Under the pieces are notes generated by a model. That model did not search any database. It was given only the letters and a program-made list of their open reading frames with translations, and was not told the origin of the DNA. A stretch of 64,000 nt of DNA from Pyrinomonadaceae bacterium (GTDB taxonomy: Bacteria > Acidobacteriota > Blastocatellia > Pyrinomonadales > Pyrinomonadaceae): NCBI GenBank assembly GCA_019694345.1, contig JAIBCA010000043.1, positions 18,431 through 82,430 of the forward strand, read 5' to 3'. The translations under genes and the position numbers were made by a program. Below, piece by piece: positions 27,562 to 37,123 of the stretch; the first letter of the stretch is position 1, and each line of letters begins with the position of its first letter.

Positions 27562-28077
27562 TTACTCTTTGGACTTGCATGGTTTTCCGGACGCGGCGTC
27601 GGCGAGCCTTCTGGCCGTATCGTTCTGGCCGGCACCGGGCTCGACAATATCGGTGACGCACGACATCGTCTTCGAGATCTTGGAAACGATCAGGTACGAC
27701 GTGTTCTTTGTGCTGTCCTCAGCGTCGGCGACGTTGAATCGCGAGATCAGAGCGACCGGGACCGTGCCCTTTACGCGCCACTCGATCTTTTCGCCAACGC
27801 TCGAGAATCCGGAATAGAATCCCCAGAAATCCAGCTCAAACTTTTTCTTCGCCGGGGTAATGATATTGATCGACTGACGAATGTCGTCCTCGAGCACTTG
27901 GGCCTTAAAACCGCCGGTACCCGGGCATTCGCCGACATAATATCCCGCACCTTCGGACGACTGCTTGATGGTTCGGCAGGCTGAGGTTTTGGTGCTGGTG
28001 TAAACACTCTTGTTCTGTGCGACGGCCATGCCGGACAGAGCGAACACACAAATAGCGACAAAAATGGTAAATTTCAT
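27562..28077 (-). CDS. exported protein of unknown function
   Basis: 171 residues; signal peptide MKFTIFVAICVFALSGMAVAQ, AAGGA upstream. Four mature Cys (SACRTIK, VGECPG, MSCVTD, KPCKSKE) suggest two disulfides. Contains GAGYYVGECPGTGGFKAQVLEDDIRQSINII, reminiscent of small periplasmic proteins that follow resistance genes, but no family name is justified. The gene is 20 bases upstream of terC on the same strand. Confidence 0.7.
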   Translation of the reverse strand: MKFTIFVAICVFALSGMAVAQNKSVYTSTKTSACRTIKQSSEGAGYYVGECPGTGGFKAQVLEDDIRQSINIITPAKKKFELDFWGFYSGFSSVGEKIEWRVKGTVPVALISRFNVADAEDSTKNTSYLIVSKISKTMSCVTDIVEPGAGQNDTARRLADAASGKPCKSKE

Positions 28078-28232
28078 AATTGATTCCTTATTTTTTAAGG
28101 AGATACTCTGCCACAGTCGGCGGAGATAGACAATTCCGGTCGAAGATCAATTCACCGATCTGAGGACGCGAACGGCCTTTTCAATTAACGCGGCAATATT
28201 CGTAAAAGTGAAAAAGCCGAGCATCGACCTTC

Positions 28233-29243
28233 CTATTTTATTGCTTTGATCAACTCCGTTGCCAATTCTCGGGCCCCGGTGTCATTCGGCCGGTCACCGA
28301 TGGCAACCATGACGGCCGCTTTGCCGTCGATGAGAACCCATAACTGCCGGGCGTCTGCACCATTGACGAAATATGCTTCATCGCCGAGTCCCTGTATGTA
28401 CTCGGCCTTGGACGAGCGGTTTGCGACGTAATCGTCAACCGGAGCGGCGACCACATAGGCGAAGTAGGCATTCTTATCGCCGTCCTTGCCGGCGTCAAAA
28501 GTGCAACCCGCATCGGTGCTTTTGTTGTTGAAGCTGAATTTCTCAGGCTTGCCAGACAATGAGCGGCCAACAACGCGTTCTACCGACGAGATCGAGACCG
28601 CTCCGCAGGCATCAAATGACTTTAGGTCAAATGTCCCCGGTTTTGGCGTGATCATCTTACCCGGTGTTCCCGCAGCCGGCTGAGTCGGCGAGGCGGAATT
28701 GGCGTTCTTCGACAGGTCCGTACCCGAAGCCCGCACGAAGAATATCGTCGCAGGCTCCTTTTCGTTCGACCTGACGGCGACAACGAATAGCATCGTCCTC
28801 GATGTTCCGCTGGACTTGCCGAAAAGACAGAATGCTCCGCCGCTGACGGGCGAGTCGCCGCCCGAGAAACAACCGGGCTGATCCTTGAGATCCCAGCCCT
28901 TCGATTCCATCAACTTAGCGGTGTAAAAGACCTGAACGTCCTGGGCACCTTGCTGCGTGGTGAAACTAATGAACTCGATGCTGTCGAGTTTGAAATCCTT
29001 AGAATCCTGCCGTGAACCGCTCATGAATCCGTCGATAGCCAGCCTGATCAGCATCGGCAGTTCCGCGTCGGTCTTTACAGAGCCGGGGAATTGCGGCACA
29101 TCGGGCCAGAGATCGGCGACGTTGCCCATGCCTTTGTCGCCGGTGACAGCCTTTTCAGCGTATCGGCCGATAGCTCCGCAACCTAGGATCGAAAAGAGTA
29201 TTAGAGAACACAAAACAAACTGCGAAAAATTCTTTAACTTCAT
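28233..29243 (-). CDS. exported lipoprotein-like protein of unknown function
   Basis: 336 residues from the ATG at 29243 (a TTG at 29252 would add three). The N-terminus MKLKNFSQFVLCSLILFSILGCG has a lipobox-like ILGC, so the Cys may be lipidated. Residues about 40-130 (DLWPDVPQFPGS, FISFTTQQGAQDVQVFYTAKLMESKGW) resemble the exported sensor-like domains found in Chloroflexi and Acidobacteriota, and a second domain (about 200-335) repeats a similar theme (DDYVANRSSKAEYIQGLGDEAYFVNG). Unknown function. Confidence 0.72.
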   Translation of the reverse strand: MKLKNFSQFVLCSLILFSILGCGAIGRYAEKAVTGDKGMGNVADLWPDVPQFPGSVKTDAELPMLIRLAIDGFMSGSRQDSKDFKLDSIEFISFTTQQGAQDVQVFYTAKLMESKGWDLKDQPGCFSGGDSPVSGGAFCLFGKSSGTSRTMLFVVAVRSNEKEPATIFFVRASGTDLSKNANSASPTQPAAGTPGKMITPKPGTFDLKSFDACGAVSISSVERVVGRSLSGKPEKFSFNNKSTDAGCTFDAGKDGDKNAYFAYVVAAPVDDYVANRSSKAEYIQGLGDEAYFVNGADARQLWVLIDGKAAVMVAIGDRPNDTGARELATELIKAIK

Positions 29244-29279
29244 ATCGATCAATGTTGACCGGAAACGCTCCGGTCACGT

Positions 29280-30563
29280 TCATTTTCTGTAAACGATCCG
29301 GCCGCCGACGATCGTCGCGACCGCGGCACCGGTAAAGTCCCAACCGTCAAAGGGCGAATTTCTCGACTTTGACAGCGATCCGGCGTTAGTATATCGCCAT
29401 TTCAGGTCGGGGTCGATGATCGTAATATCCGCGTGAGAGCCCGGTACGAGGGTACCGCGGCCAATTAGCTTGAAGATTCGAGCCGGATTTGTCGAACAAA
29501 GTTCCACGAGCCGTACAAGGCCGATCAACCCTTTATGCACCAACTCATTGAACGCCAACCCCAGTCCTGTTTCGAGGCCGGTAATACCGAAGGGTGCCCG
29601 ATCATACTCGAGGGCCTTTTCGTCGGCGTGGTGTGGTGCATGGTCGGTCGCGATGGCGTCGATCGTGCCGTCCTTGATCCCTTCGAGAATAGCCTCAAGG
29701 TGCTCGGCCGAACGCAGCGGCGGGGCCATCTTGGTGTTGGTGTCGTAGCCCTCGACAGCCCTGTCCGTCAGGGTGAAATGATGAGGCGCGACCTCGCAGG
29801 TTACGCTTATGCCCTCGCTTTTGGCCCGGCGAACCGCCTCGACGGCCCCTCTTGTCGAGACGTGCGCGATGTGAATATGAGCTCCGGTGTCGCGGGCCAG
29901 GATGATGTCGCGGATCGCGTCGATGTCTTCGGCCAGGGCCGGCATTCCTTTGAGTCCCAGCAATAGGGAAACTCGCCCCTCGTGCATGACGCCGCCGCTC
30001 GAGAGAGATTTGTCTTCGCAATGGTCGATCACCGGCAGGTCAAAGTCTCGAGCGTACTGCATTGCCCGACGCATCATTCCGGCGTTTGGCACCGGGCGTC
30101 CGTCGTCCGACACGGCAACGGCACCGGCTGCTTTCATCTCGCCCATTTCGGCAAGTTCCGAGCCGTCTGACGATTTTGTGATCGCGCCGATCGGGAAAAC
30201 ATTCGCCAGACCGGCACGTTCCGCCTGTTCGATCATGTAACGGGTGATCGCCGCATTGTCATTGACCGGATTTGTATTCGGCATCGGACAAACGCTCGTC
30301 CAGCCGCCCGCAACCGCCGCCGCACAGCCGCTCGCGATCGTCTCCTTATGCTCCTGCCCCGGCTCACGCAGATGCACATGCATATCGATAAATCCGGGAG
30401 CGACGAGCATTCCGCTCGCGTCAAAGACCTCACAGCCCTCAGGTACGCCTTCGCCGGGCCTTATCCAACCGGTCACTTTGCCGTCCTCGATGAGGACCGA
30501 CATTCCGGTATTTTCTTGTGCGGCCGGATCGATAAGATGGCCGTTTGCGATCAGAAGTTTCAT
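29280..30563 (-). CDS. pyrC: dihydroorotase, class I
   Basis: 427 residues; closes carbamoyl-aspartate to dihydroorotate in pyrimidine synthesis. The zinc-binding HVHLRE (after GFID), MPNTNPV, the [25 protein letters not shown] region and the C-terminal NPARIF are all present, as in type I (long) dihydroorotases that pair with PyrB. The start ATG at 30563 abuts the stop of the dioxygenase-like gene (1-base overlap), so the two are translationally close. Part of the pyrR-pyrB-(dioxygenase)-pyrC unit. Confidence 0.95.
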   Translation of the reverse strand: MKLLIANGHLIDPAAQENTGMSVLIEDGKVTGWIRPGEGVPEGCEVFDASGMLVAPGFIDMHVHLREPGQEHKETIASGCAAAVAGGWTSVCPMPNTNPVNDNAAITRYMIEQAERAGLANVFPIGAITKSSDGSELAEMGEMKAAGAVAVSDDGRPVPNAGMMRRAMQYARDFDLPVIDHCEDKSLSSGGVMHEGRVSLLLGLKGMPALAEDIDAIRDIILARDTGAHIHIAHVSTRGAVEAVRRAKSEGISVTCEVAPHHFTLTDRAVEGYDTNTKMAPPLRSAEHLEAILEGIKDGTIDAIATDHAPHHADEKALEYDRAPFGITGLETGLGLAFNELVHKGLIGLVRLVELCSTNPARIFKLIGRGTLVPGSHADITIIDPDLKWRYTNAGSLSKSRNSPFDGWDFTGAAVATIVGGRIVYRK

Positions 30564-31243
30564 TAGCTCAATGCGAGTTGAATTGTTTCAGAGAGTCGCA
30601 ACCGAGTTGCATACTCAATGTGAAGCACACGACGCGGTTCCGGTGATGTTGATTTAGATGAAGAATGGATCAATAGGGGTTTCATCGCGATGACGCCGCC
30701 CTTACCAACTGTACAAGTTACATGACTAGATTTGCTTGCATACCGAACGACTTCATTTTGATCGACCAGACCAAGTGAGTGGCTTCCGGGAATGACCTTC
30801 AACGGGCCGTTATCCTCAGTTGAAGGGTCAAGGTGCAAACGCAACGCGATCACCTCATTCATCGCCCAAAACGGAGCCTGCGCGAACTGAATCCCTCCTT
30901 TAACCGTCCAAGGCCCCCAACCGGTTTCCGAAGTTCGTGATCTAACCGGAAGTACTCGGTCCTGATGCCAAACGACTAGCCAGTTTGAACTTTCAGATTT
31001 GTCGAACAGTGTCGCCTTAAATGGCACCGGCTCCGAATCCAGAAAATCTCTGGCGATTGATAGTAGTCTGGGATCCGTCGCGACTGACTGAACAACTGCA
31101 TCTCCAAAAAGATGCCTGACGCCGGCTCGTTTTGAGCGATCGTCTAAGTGCAACTTGAGAATATCGCATTCATTCTCGTTAAAAATATTCTCAAAGACCG
31201 CAAATCCGGACGTCCTTGAATGTAGCGACTGCAATTTATCCAT
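30563..31243 (-). CDS. phytanoyl-CoA dioxygenase-like protein within the pyr operon
   Basis: 226 residues from the ATG at 31243, preferred over an upstream start because GGAGGAAG lies 8 bases before it. Fe(II)/2-oxoglutarate dioxygenase superfamily, PhyH type: the metal HxD is WHQDRVLPV (about residue 95-100) and a distal His occurs in [10 protein letters not shown], with Arg in PRRVLHIEY. It overlaps the end of pyrB by 8 bases and pyrC by 1, so it is embedded in the operon. No link to pyrimidine synthesis is known for this family; the substrate is unknown. Confidence 0.82.
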   Translation of the reverse strand: MDKLQSLHSRTSGFAVFENIFNENECDILKLHLDDRSKRAGVRHLFGDAVVQSVATDPRLLSIARDFLDSEPVPFKATLFDKSESSNWLVVWHQDRVLPVRSRTSETGWGPWTVKGGIQFAQAPFWAMNEVIALRLHLDPSTEDNGPLKVIPGSHSLGLVDQNEVVRYASKSSHVTCTVGKGGVIAMKPLLIHSSSKSTSPEPRRVLHIEYATRLRLSETIQLALS

Positions 31244-32225
31244 TGGTTGGACTTCCTCCGGTCGCAAGATATAGCACGGCCATTCGCACCGCGACGCCAT
31301 ACTTAACCTGATCTAAAATAAGCGACCGTGAGCTGTCCGCGACCTCGGACGCGATCTCAATGCCGCGGTTCATCGGTCCCGGGTGGAGAACGATGGCATC
31401 TTTTTTGGCCATATCCAGACGATCGTTCGTCAGGCCGTAGTGGACCGAATATTCACGCAGGGTAGGGAAGTATGCCGAGTCCTGACGTTCACGCTGGATA
31501 CGGAGGATCATGACGACGTCCGCCCCGGCGATGGCGTCTTCGACGCTGGGGCAAACCTCTAATTGCGGATTGCTGATCGCGGATTGCGTATTCTCGCTCG
31601 TGACGCCACTCTCAATCAAATATTGAAAATCATTCGGAACAAGAGTTCCGGGCCCGGCAACGCGTATCTTCGCACCAAGCTTGGTCAGCAAATGGATATT
31701 CGATCTTGCCACGCGGCTGTGCAGGATATCGCCGATGATCGCGACCTCGAGGCCGTCGATCTGCTTTTTGTGCTCGCGGATCGTCATTGCGTCAAGCAAG
31801 GCTTGCGTCGGATGCTCGTTTGCACCGTCACCCGCGTTGACGATCGCGGCCCGGCTCACTTTGGCCAATTGATGCGGAACACCCGCACTCGCGTGTCTTA
31901 CGACTATACAGTCAGGGGCCATTGCATCGAGATTCATGGCCGTGTCGATCAGCGTCTCGCCCTTACTGACGCTCGACGACGACACGCTAATGTTGACCGC
32001 ATCGGCCGAGAGCCGCTTTGCGGCGAGCTCGAACGAAGTACGGGTACGGGTCGAGGCTTCAAAAAAGAGATTAATGACCGTTTTTCCGCGAAGAGCCGGA
32101 ACCTTCTTTACCTCGCGCGTCGAGATCTCACTAAAGTTTTCCGCAGTATCCAAAATTCCAACGATCTGATCGGCTGTCAGGTCTCGTATTCCAAGTAGAT
32201 CTCTTCTGCGAAAAGGTTTTTCCAT
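31236..32225 (-). CDS. pyrB: aspartate carbamoyltransferase catalytic subunit, with an unusual insert
   Basis: 329 residues from the ATG at 32225 ([12 protein letters not shown]), preferred over a start at 32258 that adds non-homologous residues. Catalyses carbamoyl phosphate + aspartate to carbamoyl-aspartate. Seen: the carbamoyl-phosphate motif [27 protein letters not shown], and MLRIQRER. Between the domains is an extra segment, roughly [21 protein letters not shown], absent from typical PyrB; the DNA there contains GCGGATTGC twice (31565-31573 and 31579-31587). No pyrI is present, so a catalytic-subunit-only or PyrC-associated form is likely. Confidence 0.94.
   Translation of the reverse strand: MEKPFRRRDLLGIRDLTADQIVGILDTAENFSEISTREVKKVPALRGKTVINLFFEASTRTRTSFELAAKRLSADAVNISVSSSSVSKGETLIDTAMNLDAMAPDCIVVRHASAGVPHQLAKVSRAAIVNAGDGANEHPTQALLDAMTIREHKKQIDGLEVAIIGDILHSRVARSNIHLLTKLGAKIRVAGPGTLVPNDFQYLIESGVTSENTQSAISNPQLEVCPSVEDAIAGADVVMILRIQRERQDSAYFPTLREYSVHYGLTNDRLDMAKKDAIVLHPGPMNRGIEIASEVADSSRSLILDQVKYGVAVRMAVLYLATGGSPTNG
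31558..31605 (-). repeat. in-frame repeat insert inside pyrB
   Basis: GCGGATTGC occurs at 31565-31573 and again at 31579-31587 (period 14) inside pyrB, encoding TQSAISNPQ on the minus strand. It sits in the stretch where PyrB sequences usually pass directly into EVCP, suggesting a short mobile or slippage-derived repeat tolerated by the protein. Boundaries are approximate. Confidence 0.5.
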
Positions 32226-32278
32226 TCTGTTACACCGCTTTGCGGCGTTCGCAAGCACGGATGACTGTGGCTCTAGTC

Positions 32279-32305
32279 AAAAAAAACAGGCTCTTCAGCC
32301 TGTTT
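32279..32305 (-). terminator. intrinsic terminator / possible attenuator between pyrR and pyrB
   Basis: Nine-base-pair stem (32284-32292 with 32297-32305), GAAG loop on the minus strand, followed by a run of T. It overlaps the pyrR stop codon and precedes pyrB by about 55 bases. Placement between pyrR and pyrB is where PyrR-controlled attenuators occur in other bacteria. Confidence 0.85.
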
Positions 32306-32867
32306 ACGGTCTTTCAAAAATTCCGACTGCTTCGACGTCGTCGTATTCCTTAAGCATCACTTTGATTATCTCGGTTTGCTTGGTCGGCACCAGTTTGCCG
32401 TTGAAATCGGCCTGGATCGGGAGTTCCCGGTGCTCGCGGCCGCGGTCGATGAGCACCGCAAGCTGGACCTTTCGCGGCCTGCCAAAGTCCATGAGCTGGT
32501 CGAGCGCCGCACGGATCGTACGGCCCGTGTAAAGCACGTCATCCACCAGGACTATATTCTTGCCCTCGATGTCATGTTCGAGTTCGGTACGATTGACGAT
32601 CGGGTTTGCTCCCACGGTCGAAAGGTCGTCGCGATAGAGCGTTATATCAATGATGCCGTAAAGCGGACGGTTGCCCTCGAGCGATTCGATCTTGTCAACC
32701 AGCCTTTCGGCGAGTGGAACGCCACGCCGCCTGATGCCGACTATGTAGAGGTCGTCGGTGCCCTGATTGGACTCGACGATCTCGGACGCGAGCCGCGAAA
32801 TTGCCCGCTCCATGTCGGCCGAATCCATGATCCGCGATTTTTCTTTCAGATGTATTTCGTCACCCAT
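32304..32867 (-). CDS. pyrR: PyrR bifunctional regulator/uracil phosphoribosyltransferase
   Basis: 187 residues from the ATG at 32867 ([14 protein letters not shown]). Seen: the PRPP-binding [41 protein letters not shown], and [14 protein letters not shown]. PyrR binds pyr mRNA when UMP is high and promotes attenuation, with a weak uracil phosphoribosyltransferase activity. It leads the pyr unit and is divergent from pyrD. The start lacks a clear Shine-Dalgarno; a TTG seven codons earlier (32888) is possible. Confidence 0.93.
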   Translation of the reverse strand: MGDEIHLKEKSRIMDSADMERAISRLASEIVESNQGTDDLYIVGIRRRGVPLAERLVDKIESLEGNRPLYGIIDITLYRDDLSTVGANPIVNRTELEHDIEGKNIVLVDDVLYTGRTIRAALDQLMDFGRPRKVQLAVLIDRGREHRELPIQADFNGKLVPTKQTEIIKVMLKEYDDVEAVGIFERP

Positions 32868-32963
32868 TTTGTACCGAAATCGTAACAAACCAATGGGTAA
32901 AGTTCAAAGTTGACAGCGTGAAGTTTCGATTACGTTGGGATTCAATTAAAATCTAGGACATTG

Positions 32964-34034
32964 ATGATATCCGGAGTGTGGAAAAAACTGATCAGGCCGG
33001 TAATGTTCGGCCTCGACGCCGAACGGGCGCACGAGATCGGCATCGAAGCTCTTAAGGCCGGTGCCGCGGCTTTTGCGGCCGGCAGGAAAGAGGTATTCGA
33101 GTTTGGCCCGATCGAACGATTTGGACTGAAGTTCGACAACCCGCTTGGCCTCGCGGCCGGCTTTGACAAGAACTGCGTCGTGGTCGGCCCGCTGGCGAGG
33201 CTGGGTTTTGGATCGGTGGAGGTGGGAACCGTTACTTATGCCCCCCAGCCGGGAAACCCGAAACCCCGGCTTTTCCGATTGACCGACGACCAGGCCCTGA
33301 TCAACCGCCTCGGGTTCAATAATGACGGTGCGGCAGTGATCGCCGGCAGGCTTCGCAATCTCGATCGGAGCTGCGTCGTCGGTGTGAATATCGGAAAGAA
33401 CAAGGATGTGCCGGTCGAAGAAGCGACGCAGAATTATGTTAAGTGTTTCGACCTGGTCCAACCGTTCGCGGATTACGTGGCGGTGAATGTTTCGTCGCCG
33501 AACACGCCGGGGCTTCGGACGCTTCAGAACGCCGAAAATCTCGACGAGCTGCTTGGAACGCTGCAAGCGCGCAACCGGGAGATCGGGCCAAAGCCGCTTT
33601 TGGTAAAGATCGCTCCGGACCTGACTGAGGGCGAGATCGAGGCAATAGTCGGCATTGCAAAGGGCTACGGTCTGGACGGCATTATCGCGACCAACACGAC
33701 GATCAGCCGTGATGGGCTGCGTACGCCCGGCGTCGCAGAGATCGGTGCCGGCGGACTGAGCGGCAGGCCGCTGCGTGAGCGTTCGACCGAAGTGGTCCGC
33801 ACAGTTTTCAGATACGCCCGCGGCGAACTGCCGATCATTGGCGTCGGCGGGATATTTGACGCTGGTGACGCATTCCAAAAGATCGCCGCCGGTGCGAGCC
33901 TGATCCAGGCATACACAGGTTTTGTTTACGGCGGCCCCGAGTACGCCAATCGAATAAACCGGGGATTATGCTCGATCCTGAAGGAGCGCGGTTTTGCGAC
34001 GTTGGACGACGCGGTTGGAACGGCCGGGGGATGA
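32964..34034 (+). CDS. pyrD: dihydroorotate dehydrogenase, class 2 (quinone-linked)
   Basis: 356 residues; ATG at 32964 with AGGA six bases upstream (a TTG sits just before it). Oxidises dihydroorotate to orotate with FMN, passing electrons to quinone. The N-terminal amphipathic helices (VWKKLIRPVMFGLDAERAHEIGIEAL) are typical of membrane-associated class 2 enzymes, as are NPLGLAAGFDKN, NRLGFNNDG, NVSSPNTPGL (catalytic Ser), NTTISR and GVGGIFDAGDA. Divergent from pyrR with about 96 bases between. Confidence 0.95.
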   Translation: MISGVWKKLIRPVMFGLDAERAHEIGIEALKAGAAAFAAGRKEVFEFGPIERFGLKFDNPLGLAAGFDKNCVVVGPLARLGFGSVEVGTVTYAPQPGNPKPRLFRLTDDQALINRLGFNNDGAAVIAGRLRNLDRSCVVGVNIGKNKDVPVEEATQNYVKCFDLVQPFADYVAVNVSSPNTPGLRTLQNAENLDELLGTLQARNREIGPKPLLVKIAPDLTEGEIEAIVGIAKGYGLDGIIATNTTISRDGLRTPGVAEIGAGGLSGRPLRERSTEVVRTVFRYARGELPIIGVGGIFDAGDAFQKIAAGASLIQAYTGFVYGGPEYANRINRGLCSILKERGFATLDDAVGTAGG

Positions 34035-34057
34035 CGCTGAATTGAGGCTTTATTTGT

Positions 34058-34085
34058 TTGACACAATACGGCTAGCGGTTATAAT
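34058..34085 (+). promoter_or_regulatory. sigma-70 type promoter of the yceD-rpmF-fab operon
   Basis: TTGACA (34058-34063) and TATAAT (34080-34085) with a 16-base spacer, both perfect hexamers. The predicted start near 34092 gives a short leader before yceD. Confidence 0.85.
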
Positions 34086-34136
34086 ACTTGTTTTGCCTTT
34101 ACTTAGGGCAAAACGGGATATTTGCATAATAAGGTA

Positions 34137-34649
34137 ATGATCATCGAACTTGAAAATATCGGCGTTCGGGCAAAGGAGATCGACGAATCGATAGCCGCCG
34201 CCGATATAGGGCTCGATACCGCGGGGGCCTGCCTGGAAGGGACGGTTCGATTTCGTGGCGAGGCGGTCAGGATCGACGGCAAAGCGCACCTTCGAGGCAC
34301 TGTGCAAGTAGCGGCGAAAGTCGATTGCTCGAGATGCCTCGAACCGATCGAGCGTCCGATCGAGACCTTTTTCGACGCGATATTCGTTAGCTCCGACATG
34401 ATGCCGGAAGATGCAGAAACGGTCTTGGCGGATGCGGATCTTGACGAATCGGTCGCTGAAGGCGGCATTATCGACGTTGCTGAGACCTTGAGAGAGCAAA
34501 TATTGCTCGACCTGCCGGATCATCCGGTATGCAGTGAAACCTGCAAGGGGTTGTGCCCGAAATGCGGGGGCAACCGAAATTTGATAGATTGTAAATGTGA
34601 AGAAAATGAGATCGACCCTCGCTGGGCCGCTCTCAGAGATCTGAAATAG
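34137..34649 (+). CDS. yceD: YceD/DUF177 family protein
   Basis: 170 residues from the ATG at 34137 (a TTG at 34122 with GGGA upstream is the alternative start). DUF177 proteins are encoded next to rpmF across bacteria and affect 23S rRNA/ribosome maturation or rpmF-fab expression. Visible: DCSRCLEPIERP and the C-terminal zinc-ribbon-like run CSETCKGLCPKCGGN...DCKCEEN, then DPRWAALRDLK, all characteristic. First gene after the strong promoter. Confidence 0.9.
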   Translation: MIIELENIGVRAKEIDESIAAADIGLDTAGACLEGTVRFRGEAVRIDGKAHLRGTVQVAAKVDCSRCLEPIERPIETFFDAIFVSSDMMPEDAETVLADADLDESVAEGGIIDVAETLREQILLDLPDHPVCSETCKGLCPKCGGNRNLIDCKCEENEIDPRWAALRDLK

Positions 34650-34703
34650 CCGCAACAGGCACTATTAAAGGTACCGGCTGCGGCAAATTAATTTGAGGTA
34701 AAA

Positions 34704-34889
34704 ATGCCAAATCCAAAACGACGACATTCACACGCACGCACTCGTACCCGCCGTGCACATGATGCCCTGAAAGCACCGCAGTTCTATCTTGACAAGGACT
34801 CGGGCGAGGCAAAAGTGCCGCATCGCATCGATGCCAAGACCGGAACGTACAAGGGCCGAAAGATCATTGACGTCAAAGACGCTGATTAG
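34704..34889 (+). CDS. rpmF: 50S ribosomal protein L32
   Basis: 61 residues, standard size. MPNPKRRHSHARTRTRRAHDALKAP is the invariant L32 N-terminus; the zinc-binding Cys pair found in some L32 proteins is absent, so this is the Cys-minus type. GAGGT before the ATG. Lies between yceD and fabH, the usual order; plsX, often present between rpmF and fabH, is missing. Confidence 0.96.
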   Translation: MPNPKRRHSHARTRTRRAHDALKAPQFYLDKDSGEAKVPHRIDAKTGTYKGRKIIDVKDAD

Positions 34890-34931
34890 ACCTTTGAAAT
34901 TTCTTAAATTTTGAGTTCTAATTCAAACCTA

Positions 34932-35918
34932 ATGACAGGACATAACGCGGGAATCATCGGAATGGGACACGCTTTTCCGGAAGGCATTTTGACGAATGCC
35001 GATCTGGAAAAGATGGTCGATACGAACGATGAATGGATAACCACGCGGACCGGTATCAAGCAGCGTCATAAGGCGGCAGATAACGAATACACCTCGCAAT
35101 TTGGCTCTCGGGCAGCATTGCAGGCGTTGGAGCGCGCCGGATTGGAACCGACCGATATTGACATTATCGTTTGTGCGACAACGACGCCTGACCAGATCAT
35201 GCCCTCGACCGGGGCATTGATCCAGGCACAGATCGGTGCTACCAACGCTGCGGGAATGGACGTTTTTGCCGCCTGTTCCGGCTTTATCTATGGTTTGACG
35301 ATGGTCGAATCGATGATACGGACGGGCCAGATACGTTACGCGCTGGTGATCGGGGCCGAGGTTCTCACAAAGTATGTCGATTACACTGATCGCGGCACAT
35401 GCGTGATATTCGGCGACGGAGCAGGTGCTGCGGTGGTCGGGCCCGTGCCGGAAGGAAAGGGCATTCTTGCGACCAAGATCCGTTCGGACGGCCGTTATGA
35501 AGAGCAGCTTTACGCTCCCGGCGGAGGAACAAAACTCGGGACCACGCACCAGACCATCGATGACCGGCAGCATTTCTTCAAGATGAAGGGAAATGAGCTG
35601 TTCAAAGTGGCGGTGCGTTCGATGGCCGATATTTCGGCTGAAATGCTCGAAAAAGCCGGATATACGGTGGGCGACGTCGATCTGGTGATACCACACCAGG
35701 CAAATCAACGTATCACGGATGCGGTCGCATCGCGGTTGAACGTACCGGAAGAAAAGGTTTATTCAAACATTGCCGAAATGGGCAACACTTCGTCGGCATC
35801 GATACCGATCGCCATGGACGAGTGTATCCAATCGGGCAGGATAAAAGAAGGAAGTTTGGTGTTGCTGACCGCCTTTGGCGGCGGCGTCACTTGGGGCGGA
35901 ACGGTGATCCGCTTTTGA
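34932..35918 (+). CDS. fabH: beta-ketoacyl-ACP synthase III
   Basis: 328 residues from the ATG at 34932 (MTGHNAGIIGMG); a TTG at 34911 is the alternative, and neither has a good Shine-Dalgarno. Starts fatty acid synthesis by condensing acetyl-CoA (or a branched primer) with malonyl-ACP. Catalytic residues: Cys in VFAACSGFIYGL, His in VIPHQANQRI and Asn in EMGNTSSASIP. WITTRTGIKQR and GDGAGAAVVG are also family-typical. Confidence 0.96.
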   Translation: MTGHNAGIIGMGHAFPEGILTNADLEKMVDTNDEWITTRTGIKQRHKAADNEYTSQFGSRAALQALERAGLEPTDIDIIVCATTTPDQIMPSTGALIQAQIGATNAAGMDVFAACSGFIYGLTMVESMIRTGQIRYALVIGAEVLTKYVDYTDRGTCVIFGDGAGAAVVGPVPEGKGILATKIRSDGRYEEQLYAPGGGTKLGTTHQTIDDRQHFFKMKGNELFKVAVRSMADISAEMLEKAGYTVGDVDLVIPHQANQRITDAVASRLNVPEEKVYSNIAEMGNTSSASIPIAMDECIQSGRIKEGSLVLLTAFGGGVTWGGTVIRF

Positions 35919-35929
35919 TCTAATATCTG

Positions 35930-36862
35930 ATGTCAAAGACGGCGTACATATTCCCCGGTCAGGGTTCTCAGTCCGTGGGCATGGGGAAAGAACTCTTTGA
36001 TAATTTTGCTGCCGCACGTGAGGTGTTCGAGGCGGCGGATGATGCACTTGGTTTTTCGCTTTCGGAACTTTGTTTTTCGGGAGATGAGGCCGAACTGCAG
36101 CTAACGGCCAACACCCAGCCGGCAATATTGACGATGTCGGTGGCTGCTTATTTCGCTTCACTGGCTGAAGGGTTGGCGGAGCCGGATCTTGTCGCCGGAC
36201 ACAGTTTGGGCGAATATTCCGCCCTCGTTGCGGCGGGCGTGCTCGATTTTGCGGATGCGGTGCGAACCGTTCGCAAACGCGGCACGTATATGCAGGAGGC
36301 TGTCCCCGTAGGCGTCGGTGCGATGGCCGCGATCCTCGGCCTAAGCGTGGAGGATGTCGAGGCAGGTTGTGCCGAGGCGGCTGAAGGGCAGGTATGCAGC
36401 CCGGCGAATATCAATTCGCCCACGCAGGTCGTGATCGCCGGAAACTCAGACGCGATCGGCAGGGCGTGTGAAATATTGAAAGAAAAGGGTGCGAAGCGGG
36501 CGATCCGCCTGAATGTATCCGCACCTTTTCACTGTGCGTTGATGATGCCGGCTCAAGAGAGGCTGAGAGCTGACCTCGAGCTTTTGGAGTATGGCGACTT
36601 TGCCATGCCGATCTTTCACAACGTTGACGCATCGCCGAACGCTAATGCGTCTGTTGTGTGCGGTAAGCTGACCGACCAGGTCTCGTCGCCTGTGCGATGG
36701 CTGCAGACCATCGAAAATATGTCTGCCGCGGGCGTCGATAGATTTGTCGAGATCGGGCCCGGAAAGGTTTTGTGCGGTTTAGTGCGTCAGATCAACCGTG
36801 AGGTTTCGTACGCGAATATTGAAGATAAGGCCAGTTTAAGCAATACATTGGAAAATTCATAA
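35930..36862 (+). CDS. fabD: malonyl-CoA:ACP transacylase
   Basis: 310 residues. Moves malonyl from CoA to ACP. The opening AYIFPGQGSQSVGMG, the Ser nucleophile in AGHSLGEYSALVAAG, and the active-site His in NVSAPFHCALM are present; VEIGPGKVL near the C-terminus fits the family. Begins 11 bases after fabH. Confidence 0.96.
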   Translation: MSKTAYIFPGQGSQSVGMGKELFDNFAAAREVFEAADDALGFSLSELCFSGDEAELQLTANTQPAILTMSVAAYFASLAEGLAEPDLVAGHSLGEYSALVAAGVLDFADAVRTVRKRGTYMQEAVPVGVGAMAAILGLSVEDVEAGCAEAAEGQVCSPANINSPTQVVIAGNSDAIGRACEILKEKGAKRAIRLNVSAPFHCALMMPAQERLRADLELLEYGDFAMPIFHNVDASPNANASVVCGKLTDQVSSPVRWLQTIENMSAAGVDRFVEIGPGKVLCGLVRQINREVSYANIEDKASLSNTLENS

Positions 36863-36877
36863 ACCTAAGGAGAAACT

Positions 36878-37117
36878 ATGTCAGAAGTACAAGATAAGAT
36901 TAAACAGATCATCGTCGACGAACTCGGTGTGGACGAGGCGGAAGTTACGGAAAATGCCCGATTCATCGAGGATCTCGGGGCTGATTCACTGGATCTGGTG
37001 GAACTCGTGATGCGTTTCGAAGAGGAATTCGACATCGAGATCCCCGACGAAGACGCTGAAAAGATCCAGGCGGTTCGCGACGCTTATGCGTATGTCGAAC
37101 AGCACAAAGCAGCTTAG
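36878..37117 (+). CDS. acpP: acyl carrier protein
   Basis: 79 residues, acidic. The phosphopantetheine Ser lies in [15 protein letters not shown], exactly the ACP signature. AAGGAGA just upstream. Follows fabD by 15 bases; a hairpin separates it from fabF. Confidence 0.97.
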   Translation: MSEVQDKIKQIIVDELGVDEAEVTENARFIEDLGADSLDLVELVMRFEEEFDIEIPDEDAEKIQAVRDAYAYVEQHKAA

Positions 37118-37123
37118 TTTTTC

